Shown one piece after another: positions 20,170-29,670 of a DNA stretch of 64,000 nt. The first letter of the stretch is position 1; the number at the start of each line of letters is the position of its first letter. The stretch is from Gammaproteobacteria bacterium. Lineage in GTDB: Bacteria; Pseudomonadota; Gammaproteobacteria; JAJFKO01. Made by a program: the position numbers and the translations under genes. Under the pieces are notes generated by a model. It was not told the origin of the DNA. It was given only the letters and a program-made list of their open reading frames with translations, and ran no database searches. Where the stretch lies: positions 1 to 64,000 of the forward strand of contig JAJFKO010000043.1 in NCBI GenBank assembly GCA_021773175.1, read 5' to 3'.

Positions 20170-20550
20170 ATGAGTGAAAAAATCAAAAAAAATTCTTTAA
20201 TCACACCTATTGCACTTGCCGTTGGTACTGGATTAGCCATTAGTGTCGCTACGATGCCTATTGCTAATGCTAGCCAAAGCCCATTCCAGAATAATCAATT
20301 AAGCCAAGGTTATATGATTGCTGATAATCATGAAGGCAATGGCCATGATATGGAAAAGGTTAAAGATGGTAAATGTGGTGGTGATAAAATGTCTGAAGAC
20401 AAAGCCAAAGATGGTGTCGATAAAGTGTCGGATGATAAAGCCAAAGATGGTGTCGATAAAGTGCCGGATGATAAAGCTAAAGATGGTGTTGACAAAGCCA
20501 AGGATGGCAAATGCGCTGGAGGTAAGTGTGGTAGTGGCAGTAAAAGCTAA
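20170..20550 (+). CDS. Bufferin-like RiPP precursor with repeated spacer
   Basis: The 126-residue product has a signal-peptide-like start (basic MSEKIKKN, a hydrophobic core, ATMPIANAS cleavage context) and three Cys in KDGKCGG, DGKCAGG and GKCGSGS, close to the EGKCG motif of type 2 bufferins. Between the first and last Cys motifs are three 12-residue repeats of the type xDDKAKDGVDKV. The next two genes encode a DUF692 oxidase and a DUF2063 partner, which is the usual context. In the known family the Cys are turned into thio-heterocycles that bind copper in the periplasm. The modification here is inferred. GGAGAGG precedes the ATG. Confidence 0.8.
   Translation: MSEKIKKNSLITPIALAVGTGLAISVATMPIANASQSPFQNNQLSQGYMIADNHEGNGHDMEKVKDGKCGGDKMSEDKAKDGVDKVSDDKAKDGVDKVPDDKAKDGVDKAKDGKCAGGKCGSGSKS
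20392..20499 (+). repeat. Three tandem 36-bp repeats in the precursor gene
   Basis: Units 20392-20427, 20428-20463 and 20464-20499 encode SEDKAKDGVDKV, SDDKAKDGVDKV and PDDKAKDGVDKA. Units 1 and 2 are nearly identical at the DNA level; unit 3 has several synonymous changes. The length keeps the frame, so copy number could vary by slippage without breaking the protein. Confidence 0.9.
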
Positions 20551-20577
20551 CTAACACTTATCATCAATAATAAAGAG

Positions 20578-20614
20578 ATAACCTACGGTTAAAGGGATTT
20601 GGACTGTAGGTTAT
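20578..20614 (+). terminator. Hairpin between precursor and enzyme genes
   Basis: Arms ATAACCTAC (20578-20586) and GTAGGTTAT (20606-20614) pair perfectly around a 19-base loop and are followed by TTCGTTAT. It lies in the 89-base gap after the precursor. It may partly stop transcription or stabilise the precursor mRNA, so that the peptide is made in excess over its enzymes. Confidence 0.5.
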
Positions 20615-20639
20615 TTCGTTATAAAAAGGGAGCAAATCG

Positions 20640-21479
20640 ATGCCGCAACAACTTCAAGGTGTTGGATTGGGATTGCGTCGAGAACTACTTAGCGAACTAT
20701 CTGAGCAATTACCTACAACAGTTAACTTTTTAGAATTGGCTCCTGAGAACTGGCTTCGTGTTGGCGGTAGACGCATTAAGCATTTCAATAAGCTCGCAGA
20801 AAGGTACCCGCTAGTTTGCCATGGTTTATCATTATCACTAGGTGCTCCTGCGCCATTAGATATTGAGTTTCTTGATGAGATTAAAACCTTCCTCAAAGAA
20901 TACGATGTTGCTCTTTATAGCGAGCATTTGAGTTATTGTAGCGATGAATCTCAATTATATGATTTGATGCCCATTCCTTTTACTTCAGAAGCCGTTACTT
21001 ATGTCGCCAAGCGTATTCGACAGACCCAAGACATTTTACAGCGGCGTATTGCTATAGAGAATGTATCATATTATTACACGCCAAATCATGAGCTTACAGA
21101 ACTTGAATTTATCACTGCTGTATTACAAGAAGCTGATTGTGACCTGTTACTGGATGTTAATAACATTTATGTAAATAGTGTCAATCATGGCTATGACGCG
21201 GCAGAATTTTTAATGGCGCTGCAGCATCAACCGATAGCGTATATCCATATGGCAGGGCACTATCAATTAGAAGCAAATTTAATTATTGATACACATGGAG
21301 GAAATATTACAGCTCCTGTTTGGCAATTATTAGCACTGGCGTATCGGCAATTCGGGAAAATGCCGACTCTATTAGAACGAGATACCGATATACCGCCACT
21401 AGATAATTTACTGCAAGAGGTCGAGAAAATTAGAGAGTTGCAAGAGTCTATTAAGTTACAAGAGGTAGCCCATGGATAA
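20640..21479 (+). CDS. bufB: DUF692 multinuclear iron oxidase (MNIO), BufB/MbnB type
   Basis: This 279-residue TIM-barrel enzyme belongs to DUF692. The metal-binding pattern is visible: HGLSLSLG, YSEHLSYC, IENVSYYYT, LLDVNNIYVN, YIHMAGH, IDTHGG and LLERDTDIP provide the His/Glu/Asp/Asn ligands expected for the two- or three-iron site. MNIO enzymes use oxygen to convert Cys of a partner peptide into oxazolone- or thiooxazole-type groups. GGGAGC precedes ATG 20640. It overlaps the next gene by 8 bases, so the two are probably made in step. Confidence 0.9.
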   Translation: MPQQLQGVGLGLRRELLSELSEQLPTTVNFLELAPENWLRVGGRRIKHFNKLAERYPLVCHGLSLSLGAPAPLDIEFLDEIKTFLKEYDVALYSEHLSYCSDESQLYDLMPIPFTSEAVTYVAKRIRQTQDILQRRIAIENVSYYYTPNHELTELEFITAVLQEADCDLLLDVNNIYVNSVNHGYDAAEFLMALQHQPIAYIHMAGHYQLEANLIIDTHGGNITAPVWQLLALAYRQFGKMPTLLERDTDIPPLDNLLQEVEKIRELQESIKLQEVAHG

Positions 21480-22251
21480 TAATAAAGAAACTATTCCTGA
21501 GTTTATACAACAACAGCAAGCCTTTACCAAGATGATGCGCGATTCAGCGTCAACATTCCTAGACTCAAAAGTTGAAGAAAAACGTATAGGGGTTTATCGA
21601 GAACTATTTTACAATAATATCGAGGATATCTTAGCGAGTGCCTTTCCTGTATTAAATAAAATTATGCCAGCAACAACCTGGCAGGCTTTAGTGAAAGACT
21701 ATTTCTCGCGTCATAAGTCAAAAACACCAATCTTTCATGAAATCCCACAAGAATTTCTGCAATATTTGCAGCAAGAGCACGATGGTATCTGTAATTTCCC
21801 GTTTTTACAGGAGCTGGCGCACTATGAATGGGTTGAATTGGCTTTGGATTTAGATACAACAGACTTGTCTAGCATAGCGGTGGAGCGTGATGGCAATTTA
21901 CTGACAGAGCATCCTATTGTGTCGCCTTTAGCCTGGTTATTGCAATATCACTATCCTGTTCATCAGATTTCTCCAGACTTCTTACCAGAGAAACCCAGTG
22001 AAGTACCCACATATTTGGTGGTTTATCGGCGTTATAATGATGAGGTGCACTTTATGGAAGTCAATCCTGTATCCGCTTGGCTATTAGAACTTGTGAGAGA
22101 TGACAGCAAAATTACGGGAGAGATTGCCCTGCAACGTATATGTAAAGAGCTACAACACCCGGAGCCTAACATTGTGATTTCTGGTGGTAAGCAAGCCTTA
22201 CAAGAATTTTATGAGCAAGACATTATATTGGGAAGTGCTATAGATATATGA
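21472..22251 (+). CDS. bufC: DUF2063 partner protein, BufC/MbnC-like
   Basis: The 259-residue protein matches the DUF2063 plan: an N-terminal helical half (FxKMMRDSASTFLDSK, then ERIGVYRELFYNNIEDILASAFPVLNKIM) and a C-terminal half with LVVYRRYNDEVHFMEV and a winged-helix-like end. In bufferin and methanobactin clusters this protein partners the DUF692 enzyme and helps recognise the leader peptide. The label DNA-binding in old annotations comes from the N-terminal fold only. It ends the operon; no DoxX-type BufD follows. Confidence 0.85.
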   Translation: MDNNKETIPEFIQQQQAFTKMMRDSASTFLDSKVEEKRIGVYRELFYNNIEDILASAFPVLNKIMPATTWQALVKDYFSRHKSKTPIFHEIPQEFLQYLQQEHDGICNFPFLQELAHYEWVELALDLDTTDLSSIAVERDGNLLTEHPIVSPLAWLLQYHYPVHQISPDFLPEKPSEVPTYLVVYRRYNDEVHFMEVNPVSAWLLELVRDDSKITGEIALQRICKELQHPEPNIVISGGKQALQEFYEQDIILGSAIDI

Positions 22252-22604
22252 AACTCTAATGAAAAACCGTAAGAGCTAGAATATTGACGGTTGGTTAATT
22301 CTATATTTAAAACTAGAAGCGTAAAATAAAGCTTACATAGCAGTGTTAATTAGCTTCAAGCCTGTAACAATCGCGTTACAAAAAATTACAAAGACGTGAT
22401 AGAAAAAGACTCATCTATGTATTATGCTGTAAGCCGACCTCTATTTTATAACGCAATTAAATTTTATTCTGTCATGAAGCTGTAATAAAAACGTTGTAAA
22501 GTAATAACAAATCTTAATAGGATTTGTAATGCGAAAGTCTTTATAGACTTTCATTGAGATGACTTATGTTTAGCGTAAGTCCTAACAATATTGGCGGCAA
22601 GCGG
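22252..22604. other. 353-base spacer with consecutive hairpins before the MFS gene
   Basis: No gene is seen. Two short hairpins follow each other: ACAAATC/GATTTGT (22508-22514 and 22522-22528) and GAAAGTCT/AGACTTTC (22533-22540 and 22545-22552). A reduced copy of the dispersed palindrome comes next at 22561. The MFS promoter should lie here, but I could not place it with confidence. Confidence 0.5.
22561..22586. repeat. Reduced copy of the dispersed palindromic repeat
   Basis: The sequence contains GACTTA, then TTTAGCGTAAGTCCTAAC, which is the right arm of the 7096 element joined to a trimmed left arm. It creates an in-frame ATG at 22566 that is probably not the true start of the MFS gene. 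Confidence 0.6.
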
Positions 22605-23924
22605 ATGAGTACATTCAGCAATATATTAACATTACCGAAAGCGGCAACGTACAAAAGCAGACGTACGCGTTTTCTGTCATCTAGAGTTTTTCGCTGGATC
22701 GTTTGGGGCGTTGCCGCGGCATTTATTCTATTACAGTTCATGTTACAGCTTTCTGCTGGGGTCATGATCCACGAGCTTATGCATTCATTTACCATGACGG
22801 CCGTCGGTGCTAGTGTTTTATCTGGTGCCTATTACTATATATATGCTTCATTACAAACACCGGCAGGGATTTTGATAGATCGTATCGGTGCTCGACGATT
22901 ATTGACCGTAGGGGCTGTAGTTTGCGCTGTGGGTTGTGCTGGCTTTGCATTAAGTGGCAATCTATATTTGGCTATTTTAGCGCGTATGGTGATGGGCGCG
23001 GGCACTGCATTTGCGTTTATTGGTTGTATGCATTTAATTGGCATTTGGTTCCCAACTCGGCAATTTGCTTTTATGATTGGTATGACAGAAATGGTCGGTA
23101 TGGTCGGTATTTTGTTTGGTAACTCATCAATTGCGTTACTGAGTCATAGTATGGGCTGGCGTTTTACGATATGGGCTGCAGCTGGCATGGCTATTGTATT
23201 GGCTGTACTCTGTTGGACCGTTATTCGAGATAAACCGCGAGTTAGGATTAAGGAAGTAACTGTAAAACCACAACATAGTTGTTTTCGAGAAGATGTTAAA
23301 ACTATTTTATGCAAACCTGCAACCATATTTAACGGGATGTATGTGGCAATTATGTTTGCAGTGGTAACAGTATTTGTTGCTTTATGGGGCGTTCCCTACT
23401 TGGAAATTGCGCAGCACTTAACGGTTACTGGCGCGGCACTAGCGGCTTCTATGGTGTTTATTGGTGTGGCAGTTGGTAGTCCTGTGATTGGATGGGCATC
23501 TGATAATTTAGCCTCGAGACGAGCTTTGCTTATTATGGGGGCGGCAGTTTCTACTGTTTTGTTAAGCGTGATTATATTTGCATCGCACGTACCATTAGTT
23601 TTGATGTATATTTTATTGTTTAGCTTAGGGTTTTTCACGAGTACTTATGTTTTGAATTATGCTGTTGCGAAAGATATTGCTCCAGCTCATGCCTCTGGTA
23701 CCAGTATTGGCATTGCCAATACCTTTGCTGTTGGCAGTGCGCCAGTATTGCAGCTAGCGGTCGGGTGGATTCTATATCTTGTTGCACAAGATCATACTAT
23801 AGGTGGCCGTGGAGTTTATACTTTGGCAGATTATCAAATTGCATTATCAGTATTACCAATACTGTTATTCGTTGCTATTATATTTGCGGTATTTATTCCG
23901 AATACCAAAACGGATGATAAATAA
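22605..23924 (+). CDS. Major facilitator superfamily transporter
   Basis: The protein of about 439 residues has twelve hydrophobic segments and MFS marks such as DRIGARRLLTVGA after the second helix and SDNLASRRALLIMGA in the matching second half. It resembles the NarK/ProP-like and hexuronate-type carriers of intracellular bacteria, but the substrate is not clear from sequence. Start ATG 22605 (MSTFSNILTL) is chosen because an upstream in-frame ATG at 22566 lies in the repeat element. A tssC fragment begins right after its stop. Confidence 0.9.
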   Translation: MSTFSNILTLPKAATYKSRRTRFLSSRVFRWIVWGVAAAFILLQFMLQLSAGVMIHELMHSFTMTAVGASVLSGAYYYIYASLQTPAGILIDRIGARRLLTVGAVVCAVGCAGFALSGNLYLAILARMVMGAGTAFAFIGCMHLIGIWFPTRQFAFMIGMTEMVGMVGILFGNSSIALLSHSMGWRFTIWAAAGMAIVLAVLCWTVIRDKPRVRIKEVTVKPQHSCFREDVKTILCKPATIFNGMYVAIMFAVVTVFVALWGVPYLEIAQHLTVTGAALAASMVFIGVAVGSPVIGWASDNLASRRALLIMGAAVSTVLLSVIIFASHVPLVLMYILLFSLGFFTSTYVLNYAVAKDIAPAHASGTSIGIANTFAVGSAPVLQLAVGWILYLVAQDHTIGGRGVYTLADYQIALSVLPILLFVAIIFAVFIPNTKTDDK

Positions 23925-24319
23925 GAACAACCTTTCGTTGTGCATGTGAATTTGGTACTCCTGGTGGTGAGCCGTATGGGGCACTAATCGGAGATTATGA
24001 ATTTAGTAGTCATCCGGAAGATATCGAGTTTTTAAGCAAAATATCTGGCGTTGTTGCTGCTGCATTTGCACTGTTTGTTGCAGCGGCTGATTCAAAATTA
24101 TTAGGCTTAGAGAATTGGCCCGATTTAATTAAGCCGCGTGATTTAGCAAAAATAGTTGATTCTGTAGAATATGCACAATGGAATGGCTTTCGTGAACAAG
24201 AAGACTCGCGTTTTATTACTTTAGCTTTAGCTCGTGTGTTGGCGCGTCTACCTTTTGCTAATTATGTTATCAAAAACACTCACGTATTATGTATACTATC
24301 GGCTATTTTGACAACATAA
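23921..24319 (+). pseudogene. tssC: Fragment of type VI secretion sheath protein TssC (VipB)
   Basis: The frame open from 23921 to the stop at 24317-24319 has no start codon at its head but reads as the middle of TssC: EFGTPGGEPYGALIGDYEF, HPEDIEFLSKISGVV, PRDLAKIVDSVEYAQW, then FREQEDSRF and LARVLARLPF. TssC has about 490 residues; only about 115 residues with homology are left. After LPF the sequence diverges. No other T6SS gene is in the window. The fragment touches the MFS stop on the left and a palindromic repeat copy on the right, so the deletion ends fall on these borders. Confidence 0.88.
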
Positions 24320-24321
24320 TC

Positions 24322-24352
24322 GCCTCGACCTTGGCATTTATCGTAAGTCCTG
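24322..24352. repeat. Dispersed palindromic repeat, right half only
   Basis: The stretch starts GCCTCGACCTTGGCATTTAT and ends CGTAAGTCCTG, matching the right ends of the copies at 19940 and 33280. No left arm is seen. It lies directly after the tssC fragment and before the convergent LysE gene. Confidence 0.7.
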
Positions 24353-24358
24353 GCATTT

Positions 24359-24976
24359 TTAACGCGATTCAAAAATAACAGCAATGCCCAATGCAATTAA
24401 AATAACGCCGATGACTTTAGTCGCATGATGCTGCACTTTCTCAACTCTTGCTTTTACTGATGCATGTGTTAATCCATAAGAAAGAAATACAAACCACACC
24501 GCGGCAATGACAGCAATCTCAATACCGTAAATAGCTTGTACATAAAGCGATGTATGTGGTTTCACGACAACAGTAAAAATAGACAACATAAATAAAGTGC
24601 ATTTTGGATTAAGGACATTTGTTAACAAGCCATCAAGAAAGGCACGTCCAATATTGTGTTGCTGATTATCAGATTTTTTAATCGTTGGCATGGGACCAGA
24701 TTTACTAAATAAACTTTTTAGGCCTAAATATATTAGATAGGCTGCACCGACATATTTTATTAAGCTAAATAATAATAGTGATTGTGAAATAATCAGACCT
24801 AAACCTAAAATACAGTAAGTTGAGTGAACGAGTATGCCGGCACTAATACCTAAAGAGGTCATGATGGCGCTACGGCGATTATAACTGATAGCATTTTTTG
24901 CGACGACAACGAAGTCGGGGCCTGGAGAGACTGCTGCAAGTAGAGCTATTAACGCAATTGTATAGAACTCGAACAT
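24359..24976 (-). CDS. LysE/RhtB-family amino acid exporter
   Basis: The 205-residue inner-membrane protein has six hydrophobic segments and the LysE/RhtB signature AAVSPGPDFVVV near its N-terminus. Members export lysine, threonine, homoserine or related compounds. It is the last gene in a minus-strand run that starts with the fre-like gene, 25 bases after the GNAT gene. The substrate cannot be told. Confidence 0.9.
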   Translation of the reverse strand: MFEFYTIALIALLAAVSPGPDFVVVAKNAISYNRRSAIMTSLGISAGILVHSTYCILGLGLIISQSLLLFSLIKYVGAAYLIYLGLKSLFSKSGPMPTIKKSDNQQHNIGRAFLDGLLTNVLNPKCTLFMLSIFTVVVKPHTSLYVQAIYGIEIAVIAAVWFVFLSYGLTHASVKARVEKVQHHATKVIGVILIALGIAVIFESR

Positions 24977-25001
24977 AAGTCTTACTCCGTTAACGTTAAA
25001 C

Positions 25002-25505
25002 CTAGAGCATTTTTACCATTTTATAGCGTGATGTTTTTTTAGCCTCGTACATCGCCACTTCTTTTGCAATTTTATAATCATGTTTTAGATACATACGCAC
25101 AGCAGGGAAGTTGCTTTTAAAGACAAAAAACACACTATATTTGGCGCCCATTTCTTTCACCTGCTGCTCAAATAGCTTTAGTGATTGTTCGCCATAGCCA
25201 TGACGACGATGTTCTTTGTCGATGTAAATATAATTTAAAAAAGCGGTGCCTTCATGTTCGACAATCATTTGAAACCAAACATAGCCAACAACTTGCTCAT
25301 CATTAACGATATTAAAAATATGATTATGACTTTGTTCTACGCCATATTTAAAGTGATCACCAACTTCTACTTTCGAGAGTTCTAATGATTTTTCATAATT
25401 ACGAAATTCACGATAACGATGCATTTCAGATGCATATACTTCAATAGAATGGTTGATTAATTCTTGTAGTCTTGAATCATCTTTTATTGTTTTAAACTCA
25501 ATCAT
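25002..25505 (-). CDS. GNAT-family N-acetyltransferase
   Basis: This 167-residue protein has the GNAT fold; the acetyl-CoA loop is seen as EHRRHGYGEQSLKLFE (motif A, about residues 97-112), followed by VFFVFKSNFPAVRMYLKHDY (motif B). The ending AKKTSRYKMVKML is basic. Substrates in this family include amines, antibiotics and protein N-termini, and nothing here decides between them. It is 21 bases after the rubredoxin gene. Confidence 0.88.
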   Translation of the reverse strand: MIEFKTIKDDSRLQELINHSIEVYASEMHRYREFRNYEKSLELSKVEVGDHFKYGVEQSHNHIFNIVNDEQVVGYVWFQMIVEHEGTAFLNYIYIDKEHRRHGYGEQSLKLFEQQVKEMGAKYSVFFVFKSNFPAVRMYLKHDYKIAKEVAMYEAKKTSRYKMVKML

Positions 25506-25526
25506 GCTTTTCTTTCCAATTAACTT

Positions 25527-25697
25527 TTAATCTGGTACAAACAATATAAAATCTTGTTTGGTTGCGCCACAGTCAGGGCAATACCAATCTTCCGGTAAGT
25601 CAGCAAATGCCGTTCCTGGCTCGATCCCCGTTTCGGGATCGCCTACTTCTGGATCATATATATATCCACAAATCGTGCAAATATATTTTTCTAACAT
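25527..25697 (-). CDS. Rubredoxin
   Basis: This short gene encodes 56 residues starting [17 protein letters not shown]. Two CxxC pairs, CTICG near residues 7-10 and CPDCG near residues 40-43, hold the single iron. The GD..GI.PGT.F.DLP.DWYCP pattern between them is typical of rubredoxin. It is a one-electron carrier that usually serves alkane hydroxylase, oxygen- or peroxide-reducing enzymes or flavoproteins. It lies 29 bases after icmF and 21 before the GNAT gene on the same strand. Confidence 0.95.
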   Translation of the reverse strand: MLEKYICTICGYIYDPEVGDPETGIEPGTAFADLPEDWYCPDCGATKQDFILFVPD

Positions 25698-25726
25698 TTG
25701 AAATCCTTTTTTACAGTCATTGTAAG

Positions 25727-28700
25727 TTACATTGAGCGTCGATATTTACCACCAACATTAAATAAAGCCTGTGTGATTTGCCCTAAAGAACAAACAGTTA
25801 CAGCATCCATTAAGGCTGCGAACACATTCTCATTATTTGCTGCAGCTTGTTGTAAGCGTACTAACATCGCACCACAGTCAGCAGTATGTGTTTGTTGAAA
25901 TGCATGTACACGCTGTAATTGGCTTTGTTTTTCAGCCTCAGTAGAGCGTTGTAATTCAACTAATGTTTCTTCCATATTTTCGTTTGGATTAACAAAGGTA
26001 TTTACACCGATAAGCGGCAATGTTCCATCATTTTTTTGTACTTCATAATACATCGATTCTTCTTGAATCTTACCACGCTGATAACCTGTTTCCATCGCAC
26101 CCAGCACGCCACCGCGTTCATTTAAACGCTCGAATTCTACTAAGACTGCTTCTTCAACCAAATCTGTTAGTTCATCAATGATAAATGATCCTTGTAATGG
26201 GTTTTCATTTTTCGCTAACCCCCATTCTTTATTAATGACTAACTGTATTGCTTGTGCACGGCGCACCGATTCTTCTGTCGGTGTCGTAACGGCTTCATCA
26301 TAAGCATTGGTATGTAAGCTATTACAATTATCATAAATAGCAATTAAGGCTTCTAATGTTGTGCGTATATCATTGAATGCCATTTCTTGGGCATGTAAAG
26401 AACGCCCTGAAGTTTGAATATGGTATTTCAACTTTTGGCTACGGCTGTTAGCCTGATACTTATCGCGCATGGCAATCGACCATATGCGGCGCGCAACACG
26501 GCCCATAACAGAATATTCTGGATCCATGGCATTGGAAAAGAAAAACGAGAGGTTTGGGGCAACTTGATCAATGTGTAAGCCGCGTGCCAAATAAATTTCA
26601 ACTAACGTAAGTCCGTTTGCCAATGTAAAAGCAAGTTGCGAAATTGGATTCGCGCCTGCTTCAGCGATGTGGTAACCAGAAATTGACACGGAATAGAAAT
26701 TTTTAACATTATGCTCAACAAAATATTCTTGGATGTCGGCCATAACTTTTAAAGAAAATTCGGTAGAGAATATACACGTGTTTTGAGCTTGATCTTCTTT
26801 TAAAATATCTGCTTGTACCGTACCTCGGGCATTGGCGAGAGCGTAAGCTTTTAATTCAGCATGTTCTTCAGTATTGGGTTCACGACCATGCTCTTCTTTA
26901 AATTTTGCTTCTTGTTGACGAATAGCCGTATTAAAAAACATAGCCAGTATCGTTGGTGCGGGACCATTAATTGTCATGGATACAGAAGTACTTGGGCTAC
27001 ATAAATCAAAACCATCATAGAGAGCCTGCATATCATCAAGGGTTGCGATCGATACGCCGGAATTACCAACCTTGCCGTAAATGTCAGGTTGTTTCGCAGG
27101 ATCAAATCCATATAGCGTTACTGAATCAAACGCCGTTGACAAACGTTTTGCTACAGAATGTTCTGATAAAAACTTAAAGCGACGATTCGTACGGAATGGG
27201 TCACCTTCGCCAGCAAACATTCGACCCGGATCTTCCCCCTGACGTTTAAAAGGAAATACACCTGCTGTATAAGGGAAGTGACCAGGTAAATTTTCATTAC
27301 GCAACCACGTTAAGCGTGTGCCCGCATCTTCATAGCGGGGGAATGCAACTTTAGGAATAGGCAAGCCGGATAAACTCTTACTATATAAATTAATATGAAA
27401 TTCTTTGTCACGAACTTTATAGCTGTATTGTTCCGCAGTATACATCTTCTGTAACTTCTCATAGCTGGCTAATAATTCTTTATCCTGTACTGTAAATTTT
27501 TCGTTTTTCTTGGCGATTAAGTCATCAAAAGCAAGCGTATCAGCTGTACCAGTATGAGCTTCTAACATCGCTTTACTGGCTGCAAGTTGTTGTAATTCGC
27601 GAGCGAGCATAGTTTGTTGCTTGGTTGCTTTATGATAGTCGCGAACACTATTTGCGACTTCAGCCAAATAAAATTGTGATTTATTAGGGATAAGCGCTGT
27701 ATTATTTTGTGAGAAATTTTCTGTAGGCTTATCTTGTTTACTTTGTGCAAAAATACTTTTCTTTTTAGCATTAAACAATTCTAATAAGCCGTGATATAAG
27801 GCTGTGACGCCATCATCGTTAAACTTTGCTGCAATTGTGCCATAAACCGGCATTTCTTGCGGATTCTTACCAAAAGCTTGTTGGTTACGTTGCATTTGTT
27901 TGGCTACATCACGCAAGGCATCATGATTACCTTTACGATCAAATTTATTTATTGCCACGATATCGGCGAAATCTAGCATATCAATTTTCTCTAATTGACT
28001 CGCGGCTCCAAACTCAGGGGTCATCACATAAAGTGAAACATCAACAAAAGGTACGATACCGGCATCACCCTGCCCAATTCCCGGTGTTTCAACAATAACG
28101 AGCTGGTTACCTGCTAATTTGCAGGCATTAATTGCATGCTGTAAATGTGGAATGACTTCATGACCGGCATTACGCGTAGCTAATGACCGCATATAAATAT
28201 TGGGACTGTCGATGGCATTCATGCGAATACGATCACCTAATAGAGCGCCACCTGTTTTACGTTTCGATGGGTCAATGGCGATAATAGCAATGCTAATATC
28301 TGCTTGATCTCTGCGTAAACGTAAAATGAGTTCGTCGGTGAGAGATGATTTTCCGGAACCACCGGTGCCAGTAATGCCGAGCACAGGAATATTGTGTAAG
28401 CTATCTGCTTGCTGATTAATGGTATTATATTGTTCTTCAGTTAAGGTCGCATTCTCAATATGACTGATGATTCGTGCTAAATTCAATTGATTATTAGGAA
28501 TTATTTCACTGAGAGGTTCAGCACAGATATTATAATCACAACGTTGTATCATATCATTAATGATGCCCTGTAAACCCATGACTTGGCCGTCATGAGGTGA
28601 GTAGATGCGCTCAACACCATAACTCTCTAGCTCTTTAATTTCTTCTGGAGTAATGACGCCACCGCCGCCACCGAAGACTTTAATGTTTTCAGCGTTATTT

Positions 28701-28963
28701 TCTTTTAATTTATCAATCGCGTATTTGAAATATTCAATATGACCGCCTTGATAGGAGCTGATGGCAATACCATTCACATCTTCTTGTAATGCTGCGGTAA
28801 TTACTTCATGCACGGATCGATTATGACCTAAGTGAATAACTTCAACCCCAGCGGCTTGCAAAATACGACGCATAATATTGATAGAAACATCGTGTCCATC
28901 AAATAAACTGGCTGCCGTTACAAAACGAATTTTGTTGTTACTTTTGTAGGGTTGATTTTTCAT
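25727..28963 (-). CDS. icmF: Fused isobutyryl-CoA mutase / G-protein chaperone
   Basis: The 1078-residue protein has the three parts of IcmF. An N-terminal B12-binding domain comes first, with [15 protein letters not shown] (His24 as lower cobalt ligand) and [10 protein letters not shown] MeaB-like GTPase follows, with P-loop GTGGSGKSS near residues 196-204. The mutase small and large parts fill the rest, including [17 protein letters not shown] and [15 protein letters not shown]. IcmF interconverts isobutyryl- and n-butyryl-CoA and, in some forms, pivalyl/isovaleryl-CoA; the G domain guards cofactor loading. The fused layout separates it from methylmalonyl-CoA mutase MutA/MutB. It needs adenosylcobalamin, and no B12 synthesis gene is in the window. 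Confidence 0.95.
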   Translation of the reverse strand: MKNQPYKSNNKIRFVTAASLFDGHDVSINIMRRILQAAGVEVIHLGHNRSVHEVITAALQEDVNGIAISSYQGGHIEYFKYAIDKLKENNAENIKVFGGGGGVITPEEIKELESYGVERIYSPHDGQVMGLQGIINDMIQRCDYNICAEPLSEIIPNNQLNLARIISHIENATLTEEQYNTINQQADSLHNIPVLGITGTGGSGKSSLTDELILRLRRDQADISIAIIAIDPSKRKTGGALLGDRIRMNAIDSPNIYMRSLATRNAGHEVIPHLQHAINACKLAGNQLVIVETPGIGQGDAGIVPFVDVSLYVMTPEFGAASQLEKIDMLDFADIVAINKFDRKGNHDALRDVAKQMQRNQQAFGKNPQEMPVYGTIAAKFNDDGVTALYHGLLELFNAKKKSIFAQSKQDKPTENFSQNNTALIPNKSQFYLAEVANSVRDYHKATKQQTMLARELQQLAASKAMLEAHTGTADTLAFDDLIAKKNEKFTVQDKELLASYEKLQKMYTAEQYSYKVRDKEFHINLYSKSLSGLPIPKVAFPRYEDAGTRLTWLRNENLPGHFPYTAGVFPFKRQGEDPGRMFAGEGDPFRTNRRFKFLSEHSVAKRLSTAFDSVTLYGFDPAKQPDIYGKVGNSGVSIATLDDMQALYDGFDLCSPSTSVSMTINGPAPTILAMFFNTAIRQQEAKFKEEHGREPNTEEHAELKAYALANARGTVQADILKEDQAQNTCIFSTEFSLKVMADIQEYFVEHNVKNFYSVSISGYHIAEAGANPISQLAFTLANGLTLVEIYLARGLHIDQVAPNLSFFFSNAMDPEYSVMGRVARRIWSIAMRDKYQANSRSQKLKYHIQTSGRSLHAQEMAFNDIRTTLEALIAIYDNCNSLHTNAYDEAVTTPTEESVRRAQAIQLVINKEWGLAKNENPLQGSFIIDELTDLVEEAVLVEFERLNERGGVLGAMETGYQRGKIQEESMYYEVQKNDGTLPLIGVNTFVNPNENMEETLVELQRSTEAEKQSQLQRVHAFQQTHTADCGAMLVRLQQAAANNENVFAALMDAVTVCSLGQITQALFNVGGKYRRSM

Positions 28964-29001
28964 AGCGTTCTCTCATTAATAATCATTCATATCTATTTTA
29001 T

Positions 29002-29661
29002 CTATTGTGGGTAACGTTTCACACCATCATCTGTTCCTAAGAGTAATATGTCTGCTGGACGATGTGCAAAAATACCATTACAAACAACGCCGGTTATATT
29101 ATTTAAAGTGGTTTCCATTTCCAAAGGCTTGTGGATAGGGAAGTTATGAATATCTAAAATAATATTGCCATTGTCAGTAACAAAATTGTCACGATACATA
29201 GGGCTACCGCCGAGCTTAACAATTTCACGGGCAACATAGCTTCTGGCCATAGGAATCACTTCGACAGCTAAGGGAAAATCACCGAGGAAATCATTATATT
29301 TACTGGCATCAGCAATACAAACAAATTGCTTGGCATTACAAGCAACAATTTTTTCGCGGGTGAGGGCGCCACCGCCACCTTTTATCATTTGTAAATGTGG
29401 ATTAATTTCATCGGCACCATCGATATAAACACTCATTTCATTAATGCTATTTAAGTCAAAGACGCGAATGCCATGTTCTTCTAAACGTTTTTGACTAGCC
29501 GCGGAACTTGCGACCGTTGCTTCAATACGGTGTTTCACTGTTGCTAAAGCATCAATGAAGTAATTCACAGTTGTGCCGCTACCAACGCCAATGACGCTAT
29601 CATCAACGACAAATTCCAAAGCAGCTTCTGCAGTAGCTTGTTTTAATTCATCTTGAGTCAT
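29002..29661 (-). CDS. rpiA: Ribose-5-phosphate isomerase A
   Basis: RpiA interconverts ribose-5-phosphate and ribulose-5-phosphate in the non-oxidative pentose phosphate route. The 219-residue protein has [21 protein letters not shown] and [14 protein letters not shown], the conserved substrate loops including the catalytic Asp, Glu and Lys. Length equals E. coli RpiA. It lies 38 bases before icmF and 9 bases after the preceding unknown gene. Confidence 0.97.
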   Translation of the reverse strand: MTQDELKQATAEAALEFVVDDSVIGVGSGTTVNYFIDALATVKHRIEATVASSAASQKRLEEHGIRVFDLNSINEMSVYIDGADEINPHLQMIKGGGGALTREKIVACNAKQFVCIADASKYNDFLGDFPLAVEVIPMARSYVAREIVKLGGSPMYRDNFVTDNGNIILDIHNFPIHKPLEMETTLNNITGVVCNGIFAHRPADILLLGTDDGVKRYPQ

Positions 29662-29670
29662 GATTTTTCC

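Noticed and set aside
26590-26612. TAACGTAAGTCC inside icmF looked like the repeat end
   Set aside because: It is part of a conserved coding segment of the mutase, without a second arm.
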